Source: Yponomeuta sedellus
Lineage: Eukaryota > Arthropoda > Insecta > Lepidoptera > Yponomeutidae
DNA: 64,000 nt
Assembly (NCBI GenBank): GCA_934045075.1
Contig: OW203723.1
Coordinates: forward strand, 4,356,577 to 4,420,576
Direction: 5' to 3'
Part shown: piece by piece, positions 10,820 to 21,344 of the stretch
How positions within the stretch are numbered: position 1 is the first letter of the stretch
Layout of the letters: every line of letters starts with the position of its first letter
The notes under the pieces: generated by a model
What the model was told of the DNA's origin: nothing
Database searches by the model: none
What the model saw: the letters and a program-made list of their open reading frames with translations, nothing else
Position numbers and translations under genes: made by a program

Positions 10820-11130
10820 ATTACACTTACGTGAAAAATATCAAATTAAGCGTCCAATAGCGAATAGGCATTTCAGGCAGGTGCATAAAACAAACAATCC
10901 CGGCTAGATCCAGATTTGACCCAGTTTTGGACAACCGCAAGCTGTTACTGCAATACGGTCGGTCCAGGTCAGGGCCAACGGCGAAAGGACAAAATGCGGT
11001 ACACGGCAAAATCGAAACCGAACTATATTATGGACCCTGTGCGAGCAATACTCACGCCCTTAACACTTAAGACGCTACGCGGCGCCGACGCCACCAATGG
11101 AACAAAAATCATAACTTGTTATATAATACG
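10820..11130. repeat. Weak interspersed repeat
   Basis: The end GCCACCAATGGAACAAAAAT followed by CATAACTTGTT recurs at about 16980-17012. The rest is unassigned. Confidence 0.4.
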
Positions 11131-11173
11131 TTTTTTTTTTCAAAGAAACTAGAAAGAAAGAAAGACATTGTTA

Positions 11174-11215
11174 TATATTAAACGGGTCTAATCGCGATTA
11201 TTTATAAGGTAAAAC
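11174..11215 (+). repeat. MITE terminus (AATCGCGATTATTTAT family)
   Basis: ATTAAACGGGTCTAATCGCG is the terminal sequence of the MITE family also seen at 40851-41012, inside the 43.5-46.3 kb duplication and at 47455-47562. Confidence 0.6.
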
Positions 11216-11245
11216 GTAAGACATTTACATTTCTTATAAATAACA

Positions 11246-11458
11246 CTAGCTGACCCAGCGAACTTCGTGCCGCCTTCAATTCAATTCAGTTCTGCTTTAT
11301 GGACTCACTGACAGTCGATTCTTTTTTCTCTCCGTAAGAACCATCCTCGTACTTTAAAAAATATTCTAAAAAAAGAATTAGCGAAATCGGTTCAGCTGCT
11401 CTCGAGATTTGCGCGTACCAACACATTCAGCGATTCATTTTTATATTATAGATAGAAG
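11246..11458 (+). repeat. ACTAGCTGACCC-type lepidopteran repeat
   Basis: The element runs from ACTAGCTGACCCAGCGAACT through AGCGAAATCGGTTCAGCTGC to TTTTTATATTATAGAT. I recognise these words as a very common short repeat in Lepidoptera. It is non-coding; its transposition class is not certain to me. Confidence 0.65.
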
Positions 11459-11540
11459 GGACATCACTGAAACAAAATAAACAGATAATTTGACATATTA
11501 TGTGCACAGCAGAAATAAACGAAATAAAAAACCTGTGGCG

Positions 11541-12349
11541 TGTCTAAATTGCCGCAAGAGGCAGCTGACTCAGCGTTTTGCTCAGGGAGTGGGCCCACAG
11601 CGCTGGTTTTCAGTCAGTGCCAGAGATAACCGATAATGGTACTGCGGGGTGCGTGTCGCGACAATTAGTTTTAGAATCTCCTGTCTAGGACCTAGGATCA
11701 ACAACTTAGGACTTAATTCGGTTTCCTCTGAAAAAGGCCGGTTTGGCAAAACTACTTTAAATCCTGAAAGTTGCTACTATATTTATTAAGATGTATAATA
11801 ATAAATCGTTTATTTACTTCACAAGATGTTACAAAAACACAATCGGGCATGAACTTCGTTTTAAGCATGTAAATACCTGTAGGTATCAGGAAGCTTCGCT
11901 CCACACTTGGAGGTACTAATGTTGGTCTTAACAGAATGTATTTGTCTTACCGAAAGCTACTAATACAACTAAATTTATGATGTAAATTTTTCCTAGTTAG
12001 CACCGTGCAGCGCCTAGAGTTTCGTACAAATAACAATCTTAACATTTCAGTGGAAAGGTTTATATGCAAAACTTTCATAACTACTACACATTATTGCGAA
12101 ACCTCGTTGGACTTTTCCGACGAAAAATCAAGTAAGTTAATCCATATCCCAAAATCTTACTATCTAAACTAAGTAATAAAATAAATACATGAATAAATAA
12201 CTCTGGTTTGTAACAAGTAATTACAGTTACATCAGTTTCATTACAATTTACAAGTCACTAACGGCTTGATGTTTCATTTGCTGGATTTATCCGCCCCGGA
12301 TAGCTGTATAACTTGGAAACGTGGTCGAAAATTATTTGTGAAGAATTGT
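11541..12349. other. Unassigned
   Basis: No recognisable gene, RNA or repeat boundary. Confidence 0.3.
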
Positions 12350-12417
12350 GAAGGTAAACATCGTGAAGAAACCTGAGTGACTGAGGTGTTCCCATACCTA
12401 AGCAATTAATACCACTA

Positions 12418-12472
<55 letters not shown>

Positions 12473-12500
12473 AAGGTCTGTGCCTTGCAGTAGAAGAAGA
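12350..12500 (+). repeat. SINE-B fragment containing a (TC)n microsatellite
   Basis: AACATCGTGAAGAAACCTGA and GCCTTGCAGTAG belong to the SINE-B body and tail (see 20510-20802). Between them the usual short CTCTCT has become a pure (TC)n tract of about 52 bp at 12419-12471. Confidence 0.6.
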
Positions 12501-12579
12501 GAATTCAGAGTCATAATTATGATGATGCGTATCGTCGTACGAAGTTCGCCAAGTCAGCTAGTTAACAATTAAAACCTGC

Positions 12580-12717
12580 TCAATTGGTAGAGCGCTGGCA
12601 CGGATAGCCAGAGGTTGCGGGTTCGAATCCCGGCATGGGTGAAATTTTTAGCCTCAAAAAATAGGTTTTTAAATTTGTCCTTAGCACGGGTTAGTGCATT
12701 AAAAATAAAAATAGTAT
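12580..12717 (+). mobile_element. 5'-truncated SINE-A insertion with 13-bp target duplication
   Basis: The insertion starts inside the tRNA A box (TCAATTGGTAGAGCGCTGG), keeps a perfect B box GGTTCGAATCC, and ends in AGTGCATTAAAAATAAAAAT. It is flanked by perfect copies of AATTAAAACCTGC at 12567-12579 and 12718-12730. Truncation at the 5' end with a target duplication is the signature of LINE-driven insertion. Confidence 0.85.
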
Positions 12718-12786
12718 AATTAAAACCTGCACGAAAGGAAAGACATTTTTTTCGAAATAAGTATCACAAATATGTGGTGACACTCG

Positions 12787-13510
12787 CAATCCGCTATTTG
12801 ACTCTTTTCAAGTAAGTCTTAATCAGTAAATAACTCTTCCATTAGGCCAAAAAATATTTTAATATATTTTTTAAGGACCTAAAAGCAACGTAAAAATAGG
12901 TATATTTTTTAAAACTTTATTTACCTAAACAGTCAAAAACGCGGTCAGCCATTTTTGTCTATGGTTTGAAGTCCAAAAAATTGTACACAAAGATTGACAT
13001 TCAATTTTCTGTAAGTGATCTCTGAAGTCTGAGCATAGTGAAATAACAACAACGCAACCACGATTTCATCGAATTTACATCAAAAATATACCAATTATCA
13101 TTATTGCATTGTTCGAGAATGAAAAAACACGTCAATAAAGACCCCCGGGAAGTTGTGGATTCGTGTACCCAGTGAAATTAATATTCGAAAATCTTGGCTC
13201 AAATTTGCCAAAAGAGACCCCGACTCTTTATCAATTGAAACTCGGGTGTATTTATGTGAAGATCACTTTGATGTAAGTCCTATATTAATCAATGTCCACT
13301 GGCTCTGGCTGAAAGATGATTGTTTACATACTTTAGATGGTTTCAAGATGGCGGATAGCGCCACAAGGAAATTTTTTTTTTACTTTGCAAGTTTTGCAGC
13401 CATCCTGCATACTTAGCAATAAATCAATATATTTCGGTTTCTTACGCTAAATATTATAGGAAATATTCATTTATCGCGTCAAATTTTATACGTGTCAAAT
13501 AGCGGATTGG
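12787..13510 (+). mobile_element. Candidate non-autonomous DNA transposon carrying a THAP-like exon
   Basis: The 16-mer CAATCCGCTATTTGAC near 12788-12803 is repeated inverted near 13494-13509, bounding about 720 bp. Inside lies a THAP-like reading frame ending in a splice donor. THAP domains form the DNA-binding N-terminus of P-element transposases, so a degenerate P-like element is one reading. I find no convincing target duplication, so the borders are provisional. Confidence 0.4.
13153..13276 (+). pseudogene. Partial THAP-domain-like coding segment
   Basis: The frame reads RVPSEINIRKSWLKFAKRDP and then RVYLCEDHFDV. This matches the C-terminal part of a THAP zinc-finger domain: a basic W-containing helix, then C-x2-H-F with the last Cys and His ligands. 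The N-terminal Cys pair is not visible, and there is no ATG (the first possible start is TTG). The homology ends at a sequence reading GATGTAAGT, a good splice donor at about 13273, so this may be a first or second exon. THAP domains bind DNA in transcription factors and P-type transposases. With no downstream exon recognised and flanking inverted repeats, I treat it as a remnant of a transposase gene or a captured exon. Confidence 0.45.
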
Positions 13511-14689
13511 CATATTTTATGTGGTACAGAAATCCTTGAACGCAAGATTGATTATCTAAGAACTTCCAGTACAATTTAGCCTTTCCCACCTTCTTATGCC
13601 AAAGTAGAAGTGTAGATTTTCTCTAACATTTCACAGTGACTATTTCAAATGTCTACTTTTTGTTCACGATACAAATTCATACTTATTTATGCTACAACTT
13701 ATTCTACAAGCTAACTCTTTGTTTTTATATTTTTCGTATTACTGGGTTAAATAAAAGCTATTTACTTTGTTCTTTGTCTTGTGCATTTTAGTACGCTATT
13801 GTTTTAAATGAATTCAAGGTGTTCTCTGGGTCCTAATCGCGATTGTGCCTTTTAGGCTGGGTGCATACAATGTTGTATTGTTTACTGCTGAATATCCGAT
13901 GCTTTAACAGTTAAAACATATGATGTATTCAATTTCTGATACAAATGCAATGACACGAGAGAGACACCCTGAGGCTAGCTACTGAGCCCAATCCTTTTCC
14001 TATTTTCCATCAGTGAATTTCAAAACGACGAGTCCAAAATCTTCTACAATGCTGATTTCCCAAACCTCAACTCGGAATACTGAAGTAGAATCTATTCATA
14101 ATACTCGTACTGAAGTCCAGCTTCCCACTGTACGACAATTACCAATTCAGAAGACAAATAAACGGGCAACCCATTTGAGATTCAGTTAGCCCCCTCGGAA
14201 CAATCAACTCTTTCGCAATGTTGATAAGCCGATTACGTCGATCTCTTCTATTGTGTGCGATCTAACGGTAGGCTATTACGGATCATACACATTGTCGGAT
14301 TATATTGAAGCGAAAAAAAAAACATAAAAGACCAGCGTAAACTTTTCTGAGCCTTTTTTGAAAGCGTCAAACTGTTAATGTGGGCAGAACTTCTCCTCTT
14401 TCACTAATCAAGAAGAAGAATTACATATATTTATCGCCATACGTCACAAAACGTACAAGGAAAAAAATACAACAAACATGGCAGAATACAAGGTAGGATG
14501 TCTCCTTCCGATTTTTGATTTAAAGCCCTACTGCTGATCAGGTCCCTAATTATTCGCCACAACGATTGTCTCACTGTCAAATTTCATACTATTTTACAGT
14601 TAGGCGATTGGAATCGCTCAAAATTTGATGCGCTTAATATAGGAGCTATTTCCACAAAAGGAAAAGATTATATTATGAGTTCCATGATG
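13511..14689. other. Unassigned
   Basis: Non-coding in appearance; no clear repeat. Confidence 0.3.
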
Positions 14690-14900
14690 TAACTCATAAC
14701 ATTCAGATGGAACTTCCATCACCGCGGTGGATTGGAATGTTCAAGCTCTGAGGTGCTCACTGCTTGAAATTTTTAATCAGCAGGTGGCACGTGTAATCTT
14801 TAACATACTTACTCTCTATAACTCTATCTCTCTCCCCCTCTCTCTCTCTCTCGCTCTGAGAGAAGGACTTTGCCTTGCAGTGGGACGTAATATAGTTTAT
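14690..14900 (+). repeat. SINE-B 3' fragment, rearranged
   Basis: It contains CACCGCGGTGGATTGG, a CT-rich run, then TCTGAGAGAAGGACTTTGCC and TTGCAGTGGGACGT, the SINE-B tail words. The internal order is disturbed. Confidence 0.55.
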
Positions 14901-15332
14901 ATTATGTACAAAAAACTGGCACTCCGGTTTCCTCATGAAGATTTTCCTTGAAGCTAATTGTGAATAGGATTACTTGCTGCCTATATTCAACTCCAAATTG
15001 TATAAGTAATCACGTAGAACTTGACACAAGAAAGCATACGTGATTCGTACTTTCGAGTTTTTTTCCCTTTTACCTCCTTGGTCCCTCTATCATAATCTAT
15101 TTAACTTACTGAAGCCAATAACAATAAAGGTAAGAGCCGCTGCTTCATTTAACATCGTTTCTTCAGCCATTACATGAAAATAGCATGAAAAGGTCGGTCA
15201 TTTGCAAGCACATCAACGTTTTAGTAGCACAAATGGCACTAGGATTACGGCCATTTAACTGAGTGGCTTTTTTACAGAGGCCACAAAATCAAGAACGTAA
15301 CACGAAGCCTAGTCAATTCTAATAAAAGATGA
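14901..15332. other. Unassigned
   Basis: No gene or repeat recognised. Confidence 0.3.
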
Positions 15333-15859
15333 TTTTTAGGGTTCCGTACCTCAAAAGGAAAAAACGGAACCCTTATAGGATCACTTTGTTGTCCGTCTGT
15401 CCGTCCGTCCGTCCGTCTGTCAAGACCCTTTTTCTCAGGAACGCGTGGAGGTATGAAGCTGAAATTTATATCAATTACTCAGGTCTACTGTCCCTTGAAG
15501 CTCTGAAAAAATCAAACTTCTAAGCCAACGCAATCAAAAGATACAGCCGTTTATGCCGCAAATTTTCGACACTTGCAAGGGAATCAAAACCTACAGGGTG
15601 CTTCCCGTGAACTCAGAATCTTGAAATTTGGTACGAAGCAACGTCTTATAGCATAGATAAAGGAAAAATTACGAAAACCATAAATTTTTAGTTACATCAC
15701 ATAATATATATTTTTTTAATAATTTTAAACTTACTACCCATTTCCTCATAAACGCGTAGAGGTATTAAATTGAAATTCATACCAAATACTCAGGTCTATA
15801 ATACAGGTTTGTACGGAACCCTCGGTGCGCGAGTCTGACTCGCACTTGGCCGGTTTTTT
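15333..15859 (+). mobile_element. MITE-like element, GGGTTCCGTACC family, copy 2
   Basis: It is near-identical to 9283-9807 along its whole length, with one extra GTCC unit and a few substitutions. The flanks differ, so these are two independent insertions of one recent source and not a segmental duplication. The first boundary T-run and the CTTGGCCGGTTTTTT end are shared. Confidence 0.8.
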
Positions 15860-16079
15860 ATTTATTTATTTTGTTTATTAGGACTACCAACAAGATATAC
15901 ACCAACACATTTACAATATACCATAACTATAAATAGACTAGTGTCACCTCACTTAGGTACAAGCAGTCACAAGATGCACCGTTAGTATAAAGTGGCTTGA
16001 GGACTTAATGCACAGTTTACACTGGTTTATAGTTTGTATCATAGGTATGCTATTGGTCTACTTCATGTAGTATATTTAA

Positions 16080-16640
16080 TTTTTTATTTAAAATTACTGT
16101 AAGCGTTACATTTCTTTAATTTCTCGGTTAGGCACTACCCCCACCTTTTCCCGTCGCCTATTGTACAATATCTTACTTGGTGCAATAAAGAAGTTGAATA
16201 ATAATAGTGAGTCCTGAAAACCGTATCATAAGGATTGTATTAACTCCCACATACACAGAATGTGGTGAAACTGGTGAACGACTTCCATGTCACCCAACTC
16301 ATCATTTCGAATTCTTTTTAGAAATGGTGAACGAATTCAACTCATACTGTACGATTGTTTTGGCATCTTTTTAGATTCGTTTTGCAGTAAAATTACTTTG
16401 TATTGCATTTTAAATTATACATTAAATAAAAGGTTTTGCATTAAGCCCTTGTATATAGTGTCGGACGCCCTCCCACCAGGTGGGATGACCATCTGCGAAA
16501 CACTGCCGGCTGATGCTGGATGCGGCAAGCGCAATAGCGCCCTGTTCTGTCAATATAGCCTGAAGAAGAAGAGCTTGCATTAAGCACGCCCTTGTCCATT
16601 TACTTATGTTATTAGTGCAATAAAGAACTAAAATAATAAT
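16080..16640 (+). repeat. Two decayed LINE 3' ends
   Basis: Two stretches end alike: GGTGCAATAAAGAAGTTGAA with ATAATAATA (to about 16206), and TTAGTGCAATAAAGAACTAA with ATAATAATAAT (to about 16640). The second is preceded by GGACGCCCTCCCACCAGGTG and GATGCGGCAAGCGCAATAGC, which look like the extreme C-terminal coding part of a LINE. Both are plus-oriented 5'-truncated remnants. Confidence 0.55.
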
Positions 16641-17966
16641 AATATTTTTTGTCACTGAGCGAGGCGATGCACAATTGTGTGACCGTTTGACGTTGCCAAT
16701 TAAAACGACAACATATTTTTCTTTCGGAAGCACTGTACTAAAGCTAACAACAGGTCTACATCGTTGAAAGTTTCGTAAACACTCCGTGGGCATGAATAAA
16801 TCACACCCATCGTTTTCTAGCGAGCGAGCGAACTCAGCCTTATTGTTGAAATTGCTATCAAGTAATCCGGATTAGGTTTAATGTCCCAGGGAGGCTTTAT
16901 CAGAATTTTCAGCTCCTCATGCAATGAGGTCAAAAGGTATTTAGTGCAGGTCGTTACGGTGCTTAAGGGCGCTAACTAGCGCCACCAATGGAATAAAAAT
17001 CATAACTTGTTTTATGGCAATAAAGTGGCTTTCTGGCCAAGTGTAGACATAAAAAGATGTACACAACACGGGAGGTAATAAAGAAAGCTCTCGATCGCAT
17101 ATTTACGTCCCTCGCTTGCAGCTCGGGCCGCAAACTTCTGCGATCTCGGCCTTTCTTTGTATTACCACCCTAGTTGTGTAATGTACTATTATAACATATT
17201 TGCTCGTAAAGTGGTTGTAATTACACCAATTTCAATATCGTAATGTATCTCATTACGTACTTGTGTGAAAATGTAATGTAAAAGGCACGTGTTTTTTTTT
17301 AAATAAAGTATTAAGATACTCCGTCTAAAAATGAACGATACTTTTAAAAATCTTAGCAAAGAGGTTTTACGTCAAGAAAGTGGTCAATATTTTATGAATA
17401 AAATTAACTTTGGGAAATAAAATATAACAATTAAACATTTAATTCTTTAATTTAATTAATTTTGACAATAAATTACAACCATTTATCTGTAACAAAAACA
17501 CAAAAATATCAATTTACTTTATTAGTAATACTGACTGTTTTTGTACCTTTGGCTAAAAAAAAGAGTTGATGCGCGCGCATCGCTTATTTGTGGACAATTA
17601 AAAAATAATCCGCGCGCTTTTTCTTTTCGATGTATTGTTTTTATTTGAAAATGTCGTCTAGTAGTGATGATAACAAAGTCAGAGTTTTATTAATTTCCTC
17701 GTAAATATGTTATAAAACGTCGTATGATGTACGTGCGCTTTGAAAATGACAGCCTCTGCTTCCTTATAGCCCTCGCTGATGGCTCGGGCTAGTAATATCG
17801 CCTCGGCTGTAATTTTCAACTTACCGCACTTATATCATAAAATAATGTACTATTATCATACGTTTTTTTGAAAAAATAAACATGAGATTTTTTTATACCA
17901 ATGATCTTAGAATAGGAATACCATGTTTTTGATGCCGTTCTCTGGTTACCATAATAGCGCATTGTA
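16641..17966. other. Repeat-like, unresolved
   Basis: Two segments (about 17090-17190 and 17745-17850) share a style: CCTCGC followed by GCTCGGGC, an ATC-GCCTCGG word, then ATAATGTACTATTAT. This suggests related repeat ends in the same region. No coding signal. Confidence 0.35.
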
Positions 17967-17971
17967 ATATC

Positions 17972-18175
17972 TCGATATCAACCCATGTATGTCACCACTG
18001 CTGGGGCACAGGTCTCTTCCTGCATCGAAGGAAGGTTAGGCGATACTCCACCACGGGGGCCAAGTCCGGGTTGGTGGAGGATTGAAAGACAGTGGCGGGC
18101 CATACTGTCGCCACTGTCTTACATCTTATTAAGCCGCCCATAAGGCCTCTGACATGGCTTAACGACTGTCATTAC
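17972..18175 (-). mobile_element. SINE tail (5S-SINE family), headless copy
   Basis: It is the minus-strand tail: GGCTTAACGACTG inverted, CCACCAACCCGGACTTGGCC, GTGGTGGAGTA, CCCCAGCAGTGG inverted, ending at GATATCAACCC. The same tail follows 5S-like heads at 18257 and 47678 and a tRNA-like head at 39781-40002. This copy lacks a head. Confidence 0.75.
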
Positions 18176-18256
18176 ATGTAATGCAGTGTAATATGCTCGC
18201 AAGATAATGTATTTATGTTGAACACAATCTAAGTTTCATTTCTACTTAAAGCTATC

Positions 18257-18592
18257 GCTCGTACCCCCGGCTACCTGAGTGATCGTAAACGATCGAAGGT
18301 TAAGCAACATAGGGCGCGCTCAGTGCATGGATAGGTGAGGGTCTATGACTAACGCTAGTGGCGTTTTTCCGAGCGGTTTCATGCTTCGCAAGGCCGGCTG
18401 CCGTCGATAGATGGCAGTCGTTAAGTCAGGTCAGAGTCCTTAAGGCGGCTTGAAAACTTCTGACAGTAAGACCAGCCAATGGTCTTGCAAGCCTCCATCA
18501 ATCTGGACTTGGCCCTACCTATTTCTACTATGGCCTATACCTTTCTTAGGGACCCGTGCCCCTCAGTGGGGACACAAAGGGTTGATGATGTC
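18257..18592 (+). mobile_element. 5S rRNA-derived SINE
   Basis: The 5' part (about 18270-18340) resembles 5S rRNA: GGTTAAGCAACATAGGGCGC, then CTCAGTGCATGGATAGGTGA. It lines up with the 5S core around the internal promoter, and the AAGCAACAT word is the lepidopteran form. A body follows (GGCGTTTTTCCGAGCG, GGCAGTCGTTAAGTCAGGTC, AACTTCTGACAGTAAG), then the CCCCTCAGTGGGGACA end. The 5S promoter would give Pol III transcription; movement depends on a LINE. It is diverged and unlikely to be active. Confidence 0.8.
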
Positions 18593-20509
18593 ATGTAAGC
18601 CCAAAATAGTTGTATATTAAACGGGACTTGCAATTAGTCTATGTATGAACATCGCGAATCATTAAAAAAGACCAAAAAACTTAAATTTTGTTGTTGTTTA
18701 TTTAGTAATTTATTAAACAGATGAAGGCAACGAACATTACGAAGGCGGAGTCGTTAAATAATGCTAGAAGTAAGAGCATGAACTTGGGGCAAATACGTCT
18801 ATAGTTACATCTCTTTTTCAAACCACACACCTGGAAACGACTGTGGTCTAACATTAGGTAGTTACAATTTTACTCAGACTCGTTTGCAAACCACAAACAT
18901 TACTGTGCGGTGTTGCAGTATTCATCAACACCAAAGGAAACAATCAACAATCTAATCAAAACCTTTACCCTTTTTTGTTTGAGAAGTCGTGTAAAGAATG
19001 CACCTTTTTTTTGTTCGAGAAGTCGTGTCAAGAATGCACTGAAACAACTGAAAAGGCTTCGTTACACACCTTCGAGACTGTTTGTGTGATTGCGGCCATG
19101 AACCGCTCGTATGTAAGTGGTTTGGCTTGTGTATATGTAGGTGTGTATGTATGTACAATGTGAATATGTCCGGTTTTGTGTTCCCTCATAATTTCATAAC
19201 CAATGGTCAGATTTTTACAAATCAGATCTCAATCGATTCGTCGTATTTCGCGAGTGTCTTTGGAAATCAGCACAATCCATCAAAAAAACAATCTCTAAAA
19301 AGACAAAACTAAGATAAAAACATTACCAACAACCAGACTGCTGAGCATTAACTACTAAACAGCGGGAACATCCTAGGTACTTAACAGTGAGTTACATTGG
19401 TGAATTTAGGCCCCGCCTGTTTAGTGGGAAATGCTTAGTCAAAAAAAAAACTAAAATAATTAAGACCCGTTTTCTTAATTATTGTTACGGGCTTCCAGAA
19501 GGCTCTCTTCGAGATGGTTTGCGATAGGACCGCGACATTATTTTAATTTAATCTTTTTGATTGATCACTATGCCGGGGATACTTCAAATACGAAGACATA
19601 AGCGGGCCCAAGTGACCATTCATTGTGAGAGTGTCGAAAAGGAACGGACCGCCTTGGGGAAAATTCCTTCAGGCTACGATTCGGCCGATAGGTGACTTTC
19701 TTGAAAAGAGGCTGCATAGAGTACCTACGTACCTAATACCTAACTATGCCTTAGAATTGTAGTCAACTATTATTATTACACCTTCACTTACATCATAATT
19801 TTACAATTCTGGTTTTGATGGTGTTTTTTTTATTTTATCATTAAGATTAAGTGTACTGTCAAGGGAAAGGCCCTTAGAGGTGGAAACCCTCCGAGGTGTT
19901 GATCTTTCAAGGTAATGACACACCGACGAAACGTACCATCGAGGCATCAAGGTGTCGAGCATCGAGGTATGTTCACTCGAAGATGAGTGCGAGACCTGTG
20001 CGGAAATGTCTGTTCTAACTAGTCTTACCGAGGCAGCCAATGTAGGTACAATGTAAGCCGCTTCTAATTTCTGAAACTCAATCTCTACGCAATTCTAGTT
20101 TTACCTTTATTAAGAACGCTCTGAAATGCAAAATGCTGTGCGGATCCAGCTGTTGACTGTACCAGATGGGCAGAAAACGTAGCTTCGCGGCCTTGACCGA
20201 TTTGGACCCTCTTCCAATCCTAAATAAATAGAGGAGAGACGCCGGAGTGGGATTTGCCTTCAATTCCAGCCAGAAAGTAAAATCGTACTATTTGCCCGGC
20301 AGGATTTTTATCATTAATGAAGTCTTGTCGTTTCTTAATTATTTTATTGCTAATCTCATCTTAATTTACAGGTTTTAAACCTTTTCGCGAATGAACAAGG
20401 AATTTTCATTATGAACATTGCAATAGATCCAATAAATGCATCCCTGCCCGACAAAATTTACAAAGAGGCTTTCTAAAATATTTTCGTCAGTCAATGTTTC
20501 TTCAGAGTC
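18593..20509. other. Unassigned
   Basis: No supportable gene. A small frame on the minus strand at 19801-20040 has no ATG and no recognised domain. Confidence 0.3.
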
Positions 20510-20802
20510 CATTGTTCTGCCCTAGTGGGCACCCCACCACCGTACCAAGTTCGATTCCCAGTGCAAGCATGTACCAATGTCTGGTTTTCTAATTTATGTA
20601 TTTTTTTAAGTTATAGTAGCAATACCACTCGCTAACTGAGAATTAAAACATCGTGAAGAAACTTGAGTGTTTCAGGTGTTCAAAAGCATCTCAGCGCTTG
20701 AAAATGCCAATCCGTGGTGGTCACGCGCGGTAATTAAGCCCACTCGGACACTCTGAGAGAAGGCCAGTGCCCTGCAGTGAGACGCTTATAGACTAAATAA
20801 AA
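20510..20802 (+). mobile_element. tRNA-like SINE (SINE-B), decayed, carrying the DIRS insertion at its tail
   Basis: A B-box-like GTTCGATTCCCAGTGC is followed by ACCACTCGCTAACTGAG, ACATCGTGAAGAAACTTGAG, TCTCAGCGCTTGAAA, CGCGCGGTAATTAAGCCCAC and CCTGCAGTGAGACG. The order is shared by the copies at 26.9, 49.1, 55.6 and 59.6 kb. The A/T tail ends where the DIRS element begins. Confidence 0.7.
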
Positions 20803-20842
20803 TAAATAGAACCGTTTTTTCCCCGAAGGGTATAAAACGGAG

Positions 20843-21020
20843 ATTTAGGTTTCAGCCGTAGCTTGAACCACAATGAGATTACTCTTTCAATATTCGTAGT
20901 CTGTGTCAACATAGTCTGTGTCTTTCACGGTAATCTGTGGTGTTGGGAACGTCTCGGCACTATACCTGTCCCTTTCACACACAGGCTTGGCAGCGCGCGG
21001 CGGCTTCCATGTTTCAGTAC
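20843..21020 (+). repeat. Left inverted terminal repeat of the DIRS element
   Basis: It is the reverse complement of 26338-26517 with very few differences (for example GTTGGGAAC against GTTCGGAAC). Shared words include GCTTGAACCACAATGAGATT and GGCAGCGCGCGGCGGCTTCC. The outermost 20 bases diverge between the two ends. Confidence 0.88.
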
Positions 21021-21044
21021 CTAAAGCCGGCAAGGCCTCAAAGG

Positions 21045-21146
21045 GTGGTTCAAGCTACGGCTGAAACCTAAATCTCCGTTTTATACCCTTCGGGGGAAAA
21101 ACGGTTCTATTTAGGTGTTCGAGCCTACGCTTGAACCACAATGAGA
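21045..21146 (-). repeat. Internal complementary region of the DIRS element
   Basis: Bases 21045-21112 (GTGGTTCAAGCTACGGCTG to ACGGTTCTATTTA) are the reverse complement of the left terminus 20803-20870. Bases 21109-21146 (TTTAGGTGTTCGAGCCTACG to ATGAGA) match the reverse complement of the right terminus. The two segments meet in a shared ATTTA. Together they are a template for joining the two element ends, as described for DIRS-1. Confidence 0.88.
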
Positions 21147-21344
21147 CGTGTTTATTATCTGCCGGCGCTGCCTAGGCGTACTGTGAGCTGTAAAATATTG
21201 AACATAGGGATGTGTTTGTGTAGTGACTATTGGATTAAGACATTTAAAACTTATTTTGATTCTTAGTCCTTTATTACTTATTTTCCAAAATAACAAAATA
21301 ATGTTAACTTAATTTACAAAGAGATCATATTAATCATTTTTTAT

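Larger units (their letters stand above)
11150..11540 (-). repeat. LINE 3' tail split by nested repeats
   Basis: GAAAGAAAGACATTGTTATA (about 11154-11175) and ACATCACTGAAACAAAATAA onward (about 11460-11530) are contiguous in the related copy at 38846-38935. Here they are separated by about 285 bp of other repeats. Confidence 0.6.

Noticed and set aside
18257..18340. A genuine 5S rRNA gene
   Set aside because: The 5' third and the 3' end of 5S rRNA are not recognisable, and the sequence continues into a SINE body shared with other loci.
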